Shown piece by piece: positions 1 to 9,698 of a stretch of 64,000 bases of DNA (position 1 is its first letter; each line of letters begins with the position of its first letter). Position numbers and translations under genes: made by a program. The notes under the pieces were generated by a model. It was not told where the DNA came from. It saw only the letters and a list, made by a program, of their open reading frames with translations, and searched no databases. The stretch comes from Sapria himalayana (taxonomy: Eukaryota; Streptophyta; Magnoliopsida; Malpighiales; Rafflesiaceae), in assembly GCA_029783825.1 (NCBI GenBank), contig JAREIK010010204.1:61090-125089 (forward strand), given 5' to 3'.

Positions 1-1914
1 ATCTTTAATGATTTAATTTTTTTTATATATTATTTCTTTTAATTTTTTATTTGATTTTGTATATTAAAAATACGTATTCATTGGTCTATTGATGAGCGAT
101 CCTTGAAAGTCACATTCTCTTTGTATAATTATAAAAATAGATTATTATAAACAAATAATTTAAAAAATATAAAATACAAGAAATTTAATATTAATAAAGA
201 TTACAATACTATTAATAAAGACTACAATAATTATTAATAAAGATTACAATAACATTAATTTTTAATTCTATAATTTTTTAAATTTTTTAAGATATTTTTA
301 AAACTAAATAAACATATATTAAAATTTCTTCTAATAAAAAGATTAAATAATTCATTATATAATAAAATATAATAATTAACGAAAAAACTAGTAAATATTA
401 ATATTATTTTAACTATACAAAATATTTTTATGCCTAAAAGAAAATTTTTAAAAAATAATTACTAACAAATTTAAAAATTTTAAAGTATAAAAAAATTACT
501 AATTTTTCATAATATTTAAATGAAAATAAAATGATATTTAAAGATGAATACAGAGATATTCGCCACTATTGAAATTTATAAGAACTAAATAATTAAGTTA
601 AATTTATCTCGAAAGTAGCCCCAATCCGAGCTAATCTTTAGAGCCAAAAACATTTTTTTATCTCTAAAGATTAGTAGGACTAGGTACATAAATATCTTGC
701 CACACAGGAGGGTCTACGTCGAGCATTGAGCATGCTCGATATTTGGTACACTTTTAAAATTTATAATTTTTATATATCTAGTGGTTATCCTAATAGTCCA
801 AATAAATCAAATTTGTACATGGTTTTATTAATTTTGTTTTTAAAATTTGTTATTTTTTAACTTAATAAATACAAACTATAGGCTGGAGAATTGGGTCGTG
901 ATCCCAATATTTATGATATTTTTAGGAAGATGCATGTAAAGAAAGTGATTGTCAGTTTGTTGACAAAAAGTCTCAGATGATTACTGTAAGAATTGGTTAT
1001 ATTAATAAAATTTTATGATACTATAGTAAATTTTGAAAGTTGTATAGAAGGCAAAATATTAAATTTATTTTATGTATATCTAGATTAGTATTTTTCTTTA
1101 TTTTATCACAAGAACTCATGGAGGAACATGTGACAATTGCTTCTCAACATGTTGAGGGTTCTATGGATCCTCAACCAATTGACTTTGATCCTATCTATTT
1201 GGAGACCATAGAAGGTCATAAGAAGTAGTGAGTGTACGGCGTCAGCTCGAAGGGACTGGCATTTTGTTGTAACAGTCATGCTTCTAATTCATTTGTTACA
1301 ACAATGGTGGATGAGGTGGTCGAACAACAAGTAATGGAAACAAATAAAAGTTTTGAAGTTATGGAGACCGAAATGAAAGAGAAGGATGAGTAGATATCTC
1401 GTTTGAAAGAAGAAATGGAGAAAATAAAAGAAGAGATATATGAGCAGATTAATCATTTGAAAGAAAAAATGCAAAAAATTAAAGAAATGAATGATGAGAT
1501 GAAAGAAATTAAAAATTTAATGCAACAGCAGATGTACTATATGGAGTCATAGTTAGCGGCATTGATGCAACAGATAGCATTTCAAGATCCAACTGCAAAA
1601 CTATGTTGGAGAGGCTGGCACAAATGCACCAACTAATAATCAAGATGATTTTGTATTAGAATTATTTCTGAATAATTTTTGATTTTTGTCTATGTATAGC
1701 TAAACAAGATGAGATTTTTTTGGAGGTATCATTTTTCTTTATTCTAGTTTTATTCTTTGCTTTTATGATTAACCTAATCAGGAATCTTTTTAGGAGATTT
1801 GATGTGAATGGCATAAAAAAATTCTGATTCAAAGCCTTAAGACATTGCCACGGTCTTTCCTATGGAATGTCCCATCTATACCGATCTCAGCTGGATCAAA
1901 TAAGTCTGAGCTTC
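1..1914 (+). mobile_element. CACTA (En/Spm) transposon copy A, cut by window start
   Basis: This stretch matches, in the same order, the left part of the element that starts at 4333. Positions 1-560 correspond to about 4765-5310 (AT-rich, including a shared 'gatgagcgatccttgaaa' stretch), and 600-1830 corresponds to 5340-6620. Its own left terminus would lie before the window. It holds the tail exons listed separately. Near 1915 the similarity to the 4.3 kb element stops and an inverted piece of captured DNA begins, so the copy is rearranged. Assignment to CACTA rests on the homology to flanked copies and on the encoded tail motifs. Confidence 0.75.
670..1640 (+). pseudogene. CACTA accessory protein tail (Transposase_24-like), copy A
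   Basis: Three exon-like pieces are visible. About 698-750 reads CHTGGST..., the 'HTGGS' motif usual in plant En/Spm Transposase_24 proteins. About 881-1000 reads AGELGRDPNIYDIFRKMHV, the usual 'GRDP..xxlFrkTH' segment, followed by VDKKSQ after a slip. 1108-1640 reads LMEEHVTIASQ..., then a stop at the position of GHKK*RVYG, then a long Lys/Glu/Met-rich coiled coil (KEEMEKIKEEI, KEMNDEMKEIK, QQQMYYMES). Proteins of this type are thought to bind the subterminal repeats of the element. In-frame TAG codons at about 1226, 1391 and 1549 and a frame slip near 962 mark it as a pseudogene. Introns separate the pieces. Confidence 0.75.
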
Positions 1915-3142
1915 TATTATCTATATAAATCTTTTTAATTAACTCTATGTTGCTCAGCTTCATGCATCCATCCAAGGTTAATAATAAGAAAGTTAAAAGG
2001 AGTTTTGTATGGAAATAATATGTTTTAAATAAAAATTCCAAAATATGATGCTTGTTTGAAAAATATTACCAAACTAGTGCATCTAGAAATAGCATGGTAA
2101 TGGGCATCATTGTTAATGATACTCATTGCCATGCTATTAAACTTTAAAAATCAAGATCTTCATCAATGCCTTCCTCACTTGATGATCCCAAATTCGGGCT
2201 TGAATTTGGGTTTGACACAAGATCCGGTTTGGATTCATTTCTACTTTCAATATTGCATCTTGGCAATATAGATTTCTAAGTGAGCAGCCAAGTTAAGTTG
2301 GTGGTTTGATCAAGAGATGATCCAGAAACTGAAGATGAAAAAGATGAATTTAACTTGATAGTTTTTTTTTGGACTGAAATGGTGAAGCCACTCATGGCAA
2401 GCATCCCTTGATTTGTTGAAGTTGACAGGTTCACTCTAAATCATGAATAAATAAATAAAAAACAAATCATTTAATAGGAGGAAAAGGATATAGTTACATT
2501 CGAGTATGCCAAGGCCATATTTCATATTTAATAAAACAAATAGGCACCTTATCATTGCCCCTCTTTTCTTCTTTATACAGCTGGAGCAACGACAATAAAC
2601 TCGAGCAAGCATAACCTGTAGAAATGAACTCATGGTTTTGAACTTGAGTTTTTTTGTCGAGGTTAATGGAGCAATTAGGGCTGCATGTTACACTCTTTGT
2701 AAGTAATCCAGATTCAATCTTTTGCAAGCCAGAGACACTCTCACATGTAGATGTTTTGCTCCTGTACCCATTTTTCTTCTTTTTTAAAACTTCGTCAAAT
2801 GCACGACAAGTGAAATATGAAGTGTTTATGCATGCTAATATACAATAGTTGACACGACAATACATTTGAATAAGTGTGTGGGTGTAAGTGTTTGTGTGTG
2901 CCTTTGTGGGTGTGTAGTTGAGTCATTGATGGGTAGCATATATGACTCATATATCACACTAGAGAAATTTGAGAGAAAAAAGAAAAAAAAAAGATTTGTT
3001 TTGCCCATTGAGATTGAGGCTAAAATTTAGGCTTCCAACTAGAACAGTGACTGGATAAAGTTCCCAAATAGTCTCCATAAAGGGAAAGTCGACTTTACAC
3101 TTAATGTAAGTTTGGAATGTGGCAATTCTCATGAGCCATACT
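1915..3142 (-). mobile_element. Inverted copy of the SmF exon/MULE segment
   Basis: Read on the minus strand, this matches about 10795-11980 of element E1. It contains the right-hand inverted repeat of the Mutator-like insertion (around 1985-2150), the start of the SmF exon (gaagctgagcaac, near 1950-1962) and the unrecognised interior. A minus open frame at 2494-2865 (123 codons) lies inside; its product is not recognised and its counterpart at 11140-11450 is broken. The right edge at about 3142 is abrupt: the homologous sequence in E1 continues, but here a TATC array begins. The segment has therefore been inverted relative to E1 and truncated at the array. Confidence 0.75.
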
Positions 3143-4332
3143 CTCTTTATCTATTTGTCTATTTATTTGTATATCTATCTCTCTATATATATCTCTATCA
3201 ATCTAATATCTTAGTCTATTTATCTTTGTATCTATCTGTCTATCTTTCTGTTGATATATCTATCTATCTACCAGTCTAGCAATTTGTTTATAAATTTATT
3301 TATCAAGCTATCTATCATTCTATATTTCAATCTTTTTAAGAATCTATCTATCTGTCTATCTATCAATCTGTCTATCTATTTATCAATTAATCTACGTATC
3401 TCTATATCTATTTATCTACTTATCTTTCTATCAATTTGTCTATCTATATTTCTATCAATCTGTAAATCTATCTTTCTAGCTAACTATATATCTACATATC
3501 TATTTTTGTATCTATTTGTCTATCTAACTATCTATCTATCAATTTATCTATCATTCTATCTCTCTATCTATCACTATATATATATATCTATCTATCTGTC
3601 TGTCTGTCTATCTATTTGTTAATCATTCTATTTTTGTATCTATCTATCTATCTATCTATCTGGCATTCTATCTATCAGTATATATATCTTTTTTATAAAT
3701 TAGTCTATCTATCGGTCTATCTATTTGTTAGTCTATCAGTCTATTTATTTTCAATCTATTTATCGATCGGTCTATCTATCTATCTATTTGTTTATATATT
3801 TGTCTATCTTTCTATTTATCAGTCTATCTATCGGTCTATCTATTTGTATATTAATTTGTTTATCTGTCTATCTTTCTATTTATATATCTTTCTAACTATC
3901 GATCTATCTATTTGTCTAACTATTTTTCTATCACTATGTCTTTCTATATATCTATCTATCTTTTTATCTATTTGTCCATCCATCTATCTATCTATCTATC
4001 TATCTGTTTGCCTATCTATCTATTGACCTCTCTATATATCTACCTATTTATTAGTCTATATATATGTCTATCTATCTTTCTATCTTTATATCTTTCAATG
4101 TGTCAATCTATCTATCTAACTATCTATCTATCTCTCTATCTATGTGTATTTCTACCTGTCTATCTATGTGTCTATCTATCTTTATATCAATCAACTATCT
4201 ATCTGTCTATCAATCTTTCTATCAATCAATCAATCTATCTATCTATCTAACTAACAATCATTCACTCAATCTATCTATTTTTTATCTATCTATCTATCAA
4301 TGTATTTGTCTATCTATCTATATAGCTATATG
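3143..4332 (+). repeat. (TATC)n interspersed tetranucleotide array 1
   Basis: Almost every four bases is TATC or a one-base variant (TGTC, TTTC, AATC, CATC). It is heterogeneous rather than pure, so the array is old or was built by slippage plus drift. The TATC reading on this strand has no stops in any frame (it reads Tyr-Leu-Ser-Ile), which accounts for the long open frames here. It abuts a truncated captured segment on the left and a CACTA 5' terminus on the right. Confidence 0.95.
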
Positions 4333-4760
4333 CACTATAAGAAAATATCAATATAGTTAGGAAAATTTTATTAGGGCTAAAATTTCAACCTAATTAACGA
4401 GGGATTAGCTAGGTAATAACAAAGAATTTTTGATTTTACATTAAATTAAAATTTTGCAATAGATTAGTGACGAATTAGTGATGGAAATGTTCGATTGAAA
4501 ATATTTTGTTGCTAATATCTTCGTAGATTTCTACGCAAAAAAAAATAGGGAATTTAGCGATGGATTTAGTGATGGTATATTCCTAGCTAATTAGATCGAG
4601 AAAAATTCCATCACTAAATAATTATCTGAATTTTTTTTTACTTTTTATATTTTTTTGCAATTGATTATTTCTTTAATTTTATTTTTCACAAAATATATCC
4701 ATTTAGTTAGGGATTTTTCCCTAACTATTTGGGGTGTGGATAATTTTCATCACTATTTAA
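4333..4760 (+). repeat. E1 left terminal inverted repeat and subterminal motifs
   Basis: CACTATAAGAAAA is followed by repeated variants of 'gggattagctaggtaa', 'agtgatggaaatgttc' and 'tagggatttttccctaacta'. These are the short, spaced, partly inverted motifs typical of CACTA subterminal regions, where the element-encoded binding protein is expected to act. The same motif set recurs at 40196, 41466 and, on the other strand, at 60167. Confidence 0.7.
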
Positions 4761-5380
4761 TGATTTAATTTTTTTATGTCATTTTTTTTAATATTTTATT
4801 TAATTTTGTATATTAAAGGTACGTATTCAATGGTCTATTGATGAGCGATCCTTGAAATACACATTCTACTCTTATATTTATTAAAATAGGTTATTATAAA
4901 CAAATAATTTAAAAAATATATAAATACAAAAAAAATTAATATTAATAAGGACTACAATAACTATTAATAAATGCTATAATAACTATTAATAAAGATTACA
5001 ATAACTTAAAATTATTAATTCTATAATTTTTAAAATTTTTAAAGATATTTTCAAAAATAAATGAACATATATTAAAATTTCTACTAATAAAAAGATTAAA
5101 TAATTCATTGTATATTAAAAATATTATTAAGGAAAAAACTCTTAAATATTAATAATATTTTAACTATAAAAAATTGTTTCACACCTAAAGGAATTTTTTG
5201 AAAAAATAATTACTAAAAAATTTGAAAATTTTAAATTATAAAAAATTACTAATTTTTCATAATATTTAAATGAAAATAAATTGATATTTAAAGATAAATA
5301 TAAAGATATTCGCCCCTATTGAAATTTATAAGAACTATATAATAGAGTTTAATTTATCTCTTAAGTACCCCCCAATCCGA
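4760..5380. other. AT-rich element DNA, no gene seen
   Basis: Very AT-rich sequence shared with 1-600 and, more distantly, with 40620-41230, 42590-43150 and, reversed, 58860-59560. I see no coding potential. Its conservation between copies shows that it belongs to the CACTA body. Confidence 0.6.
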
Positions 5381-5394
5381 ACTGATCTTTAGAG

Positions 5395-6388
5395 CCAAAA
5401 ACATGTTTTTATCTTTAAAGATCAGCAGGACTAGGTACAGAAATGTCTTGCCACACAGAAGGGTCAAAGTAGAGCATTGAGCATGCTCGAAATTTGGTAC
5501 TATTTAAAAATTTAAATCATTTATATATTTAGTGGTTAACCTAATAGTTTAATTAAATCTAATCTGTGCATGGTTTTATTAATTTTGTTAAAATTTTTTA
5601 ACATTTGTTATTTTTTAACTTAATAAATACATACTATAGGCTGGAGAATTGAGTCATGATCCTAATTTTATGAGATTTTCATGAAGATGCATGTAAAGAA
5701 AGAGAATTATTAGTTTGTTGACAAAAAGTCTCAGATGAATCTATTATATTAATATAATTTTATGATACTACCGTAAATTTTGAAAGTTGATTAGAATACA
5801 AAACATTAAATTTATTTTATGTATATCTAGAATAGTATTTTTCTCTATTTTATCACAAGAATTCATGGAGGAATATGTGATAGTTGCTTCTCAACAAGTT
5901 GAGGGTTCTATGGATCTTCAACCAAATGACTATGATCCTATCTATTTGGAGACCATAGAAGGTCATAAGAAGTAGTGAGTGTACGACATCGACTTGAAGG
6001 GACTAGCATTTTGTTGTCGTAGTCATGCTTCTAATTTATCTGTCACAACAATGGTGCAAGAGGTGGTCGAACAACAAGTAATAGAAACAAATAAAAGTTT
6101 TGAAGTTATGGAGACCAAAGTGAAAGAGAAGGATGAGCATATATCTTATTTGAAGGAAGAAATGAAGGAAAAAAATAAAATATATTTGAGCAGACTAGAC
6201 ATTTGAAGGAAGAAATGCAAGAAATTAAAGAAATGAATGATGAGATAAAAAAAATGAATGATGAGATGAAAGAAATTAAGAATTTAATGCAACAACAGAT
6301 GTACTATATAGAATCACAGTTAGTGGAATTGATGCGACATATAACATTTCAAGATCCAACTGCAAACAATGTAGAAGAGCTAGCATAA
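5395..6388 (+). pseudogene. CACTA accessory protein tail, copy B
   Basis: Same exon order as copy A: an HT(E)G-type piece near 5450-5500, a 'GELSHDPN' piece at about 5641-5740 ending in VDKKSQM, and the coiled-coil exon from about 5863. The coiled coil reads VVEQQVIETNKSFEVMETK, then KEMNDEIKKMNDEMKEIK, then QQQMYYIESQLVELM, ending near 6388. A stop interrupts the KENY*FVDKK stretch, another lies at 5973 and a frame slip at about 6190 splits the coiled coil. The downstream 6400-6790 is also conserved in copies A and C and probably represents the 3' untranslated part. Confidence 0.75.
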
Positions 6389-7199
6389 ATGCACCAACTA
6401 ATAATGAGGATAATTTTGTATCAGAATTATTTTCGAATTATTTTTGATTTTTGTCTATGTATAGCTAAACAAGATGAGATTCTTTTTGGAGGTATCATTT
6501 TTCTTTATTCTAGTTTTGTTATTTGCTTTGCCGATTAACCTAATCATGAATCTTTGTAGGACATTTGATGTGAGAGGCATAAAAGAATTCTTATTCAAAG
6601 CCTTTAGACATTGCCACAGTCCTTCCTATGGATGGGTCCTATCTTTACCAATCTCAGTAGGATCAAAGAAGGCTAAGCTTCTATTATCTTTAATATTACT
6701 GAAACATTTTATTTTTGCACACACTCTCTCTCTAAACATCATTGCTAGCCATCTTTTAGATATTTGTTGAAGTTGTATGACTATCAACTCAGATTCATGT
6801 TTTTTATGTCTATAATTACTATTTTTATATATCTATGAATATGTTTGTGCATACCCAAATATTTTTGATAGAGTTTTAGCCTATTATAGGTATATAAAAA
6901 GTTTGGCGTGTCCTCATGGTGCTAGGAATAGCACGTTAGCTTCTAAAGTTGTGAGATGAACACATATAATCTAGTCCCACGTAGACATAGATTTGTTCTT
7001 GACACTCTTATTTCGTGCAGATCTACATTGTCACTATTTAGATATATGACTACTTTTTATTAGTCATTGGTGGAATTAAACTATTGAATTGTTAATTTCC
7101 ATAATGATTGCTAATGAAATTATATTAAATGTGTTCATTTGGCTTGTTCTCCCCCTCTTGCATGTTCATAGTGTAAGAGATGACAACGAGCTGAACATG

Positions 7200-7340
7200 A
7201 GGAACTATGGCTATCAATGGGGTTGTGGTGGGTGCAAATCTGCATGCTGCACTACTAGCACATCGATGTATCCCTTACCAATGAGCATGAAAAGAAGAGG
7301 AGTAAGAATAGCTGGGAGGAAGGTGAGTCAAGATGCCTTG
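7200..7340 (+). pseudogene. Captured BASIC PENTACYSTEINE (BBR/BPC) C-terminal fragment
   Basis: The frame reads YGYQWGCGGCKSACCTT, then SMYPLPMSMKRRGVRIAGRK, then VSQD. This matches the plant BPC DNA-binding domain, normally CYKWGNGGWQSxCCTT, xMYPLPMSxKRRGARIAGRK, MSQGAF. BPC proteins are nuclear factors that bind GAGA-type DNA. Here one conserved Cys is Gly, the Asn and Trp of WGNGGW are both Cys, and the sequence loses similarity after about 7330, so the WAxHGTNKFVTIR terminus is missing. It is a captured, decayed fragment lying in the same direction as the element. The open frame around it (7089-7439) has no other support. The class (closer to the KRRGARIAGRK type) is inferred from memory of the family. 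Confidence 0.8.
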
Positions 7341-7447
7341 CTATATGAAGTTTGCAAATTTTTTAGCCATTTGCTTTTTTTTTATATTTGGAAGACAAAA
7401 CATCTAATTTTTGACGTTTTATTCTTCTTATTTTCTTAGCATGTGTA

Positions 7448-7825
7448 TTGTTTTTATGGAGTGCATATTGTTTTTATAGAGTGCATATTGAATTTTTCTG
7501 TAGTTATGTTAACGCATACAATGAAGTGATGATCCTTACTTCGAACCAAGTGAGGAACCATATGACAGCAAAAGCTACAGGGTTGATGGACGAATACAAT
7601 AAAGCTAAGAAATCAAAATCATTGGTGCAAGCACACGGAGAGGGGAAGAAACATTCTAAAAAAATACATGGGAGCATGGTGCCGCAGTGGGTGGTGGGGC
7701 AGAGCTACCCCTTTATAGTCCTTGGGAGCAGGAGAGTTCTGGTGGCGGTGAGGCAATGTGCGAACTTTGATGCGCCAAGCCTAGCTCGTCGCTTGTCTTC
7801 CAAGATTTCCACTAAGAGTTTTTAG
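7448..7825 (+). pseudogene. Unrecognised open frame, probably captured exon(s)
   Basis: A 125-codon open frame less AT-rich than its surroundings, with a charged middle part (KATGLMDEYNKAKKSKSL, GEGKKHSKK) and a hydrophobic/basic end (VVGQSYPFIVLGSRRVLVAV). The last part has clearly higher GC than the neighbouring DNA, which fits host exon sequence. I do not recognise a family. The first 20-25 residues come from AT-rich DNA and are probably not coding. It lies just after the BPC fragment, in the same direction, inside E1. Confidence 0.3.
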
Positions 7826-7929
7826 ATATATTTTCACAAATTTAAATAATATTTGCATTTCTTATTAATGTTGATAGCGATGTTTTGTGTCTTCTTTGTG
7901 AAGTATAAATGGGATAATACTTAACATGC

Positions 7930-8125
7930 TGTTCTATATCTATATCTATACCCGCTATTCTAAATATATTTAAGACATCCATATATATTGTAGTGTATAT
8001 GTATATATACTATAGTATATATGTACATATATAATGTAGTATATATGTACATATATACATAGTATATGTACATATACATTATAATATTATATGTACATGT
8101 ATACTATATATAACTATCTTATTGA
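7930..8125. repeat. Imperfect 'atatatgtacatatat' palindromic repeats
   Basis: Several tandem, slightly diverged copies of tatatatgtacatatata (for example around 7990-8085), each nearly its own reverse complement. Such sequence can form cruciforms or hairpins. No gene is seen here. Confidence 0.6.
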
Positions 8126-8269
8126 TGAGCACGATGTTTGTGATATAACTTATGTTTTGCTGGGTGCCATGTTCTCTACTTTATCAATTGATACGTTGTT
8201 CTATTGATAGCTTTTTGGAAGAAGAATTAGCATGTCTTACACATTGAGGCATGCCTAGCACACAGAGGT

Positions 8270-8475
8270 ACACTTCGAGAGTGTAATAAAAATTATTTAT
8301 CCTATGAGTTGCCCTAATAAAAATAACATGTTATATAAGGACATTATTTGTATGAGGTTATTCAGCAAGTGTATTATATTTATTTTATGTTGTGTGATTT
8401 AATTTTTTACATGGTATCAAAAGCGACCACAGGGAAAGCTAAACTCTAGGGGGTGTGTGTTGGAAAGAGCTATAA
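8270..8475 (+). mobile_element. Possible LTR-retrotransposon footprint (PBS next to PPT)
   Basis: At 8406-8426 the sequence reads ttttttaca followed by tggtatcaaaagc. The second part resembles the Ty1/copia primer-binding site complementary to initiator tRNA-Met (TGGTATCAGAGC), and the first an LTR end. Only about 20 bases later a purine-rich run (ctctaggggg) is followed by tgtgtgttggaaag, which resembles a polypurine tract and an LTR start. Such close spacing fits a miniature (TRIM-like) or internally deleted retroelement. I could not define two matching LTR copies, so this is tentative. Confidence 0.3.
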
Positions 8476-9690
8476 ACTCCTACAAGGAGTGCATCCACTA
8501 TGCACTAGCTACCACGATTACCCATGAATTGTGTGCTATGCAAATCTTTGCATGCTCACTGTATGTTATCAAAACCATCACACTCCCACTGTGTGTTATT
8601 GAAATCATTGCTCACAAGGTTTAAGACTCGATTCCAACTACATCAATGCCATATGTGACCCATAGAGGTGGATGTTGCTGAATCTGAATTTTATGAGCCT
8701 GATCAGATGCTCTGCAACCTCAAATACAAGCAAGATGCAAGATTTTGATTTCTCAATGAGTTCGTAACAGTCTTGGCATAACATTGAGTTGTGAAAGTTT
8801 TTGTTTTTTTTGTTTTTTTTTGTTTTTAATTTGATTTGGTTGCTTGAATAGGGCGTAGACCCTTCTTATCAAGGTGAACCAGATTACATCATGACAAATT
8901 GAATGCATTGAAACTGTGAAGTTGTGTAGAATAGCTGGATAGGCTATTATAATGGAAATGGAGTGCAGGTAAGACATCTACTCGAACATAATGATAGGTG
9001 ATTTTACTAGCATCCTGAAGAAGTATATTTAGTATTCTTGTTGATTGAACTCATGTTCTTATGGTTAGAGTAATGTTTGTTCAAAATAGTATTGAGATAA
9101 GATTTCATTGATGATGATAATGAGAGGTTAAAGGAAAATTTCTATGAAGTAGTAATCAAGTTTTCTTGTTTGATACAATTTTTTGTGTACGCGAGATATT
9201 CATAGATTTTTTGCTTTCATGAATGATATTAATACTAGCTTTTAATTTCTCGTGCATCAAAGCAAGATTAACTATTCATATTTACAACAATAAAATATTC
9301 TTTCAAAAAAATCATTTATTTTTCAAAAAAAAAGTTTTCTTATAGTTTTCTCAAGCAAAAAATATAATAATAAATTTTAGATCACGTGGGAAATGTAGAT
9401 TAGAAAAAAAATTTGATTCTTGGTCATGATCATTTTCATGCATCAATAGTTTAGTTCAACTAGAAAGGTGTAATATATGGACAAGATAAAGAAATATGAG
9501 AAGATAGGAATATAGTGTGTGCATGTGTGTATGCATGTGTGTGTGTTTGGACACATATAGTTATTTTATATTCATGATGTATGCATGTATATTGCATAAA
9601 TACATGCCTATGCATTTTTAAGTAAATGTAGATAAATATCTGATGCATACATGCAATTTACCACCGTTCATTAATTTTTTTATTACTGAA
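8476..9690. other. Unrecognised single-copy-like DNA within E1
   Basis: Moderately AT-rich sequence with a T-rich run at about 8799-8830 and a TG/GT microsatellite near 9511-9547. No convincing open frame or known domain was seen. It precedes the first recognisable SmF exon and may include captured flanking sequence of that gene. Confidence 0.4.
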
Positions 9691-9698
9691 TATTGCAG

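Noticed and set aside
7200..7340. Idea that the captured BPC (GAGA-binding) fragment is functionally linked to the GATA arrays
   Set aside because: BPC proteins bind GA-rich repeats, not GATA arrays. The fragment lacks the C-terminal part and conserved residues. Coincidence is the simpler reading.
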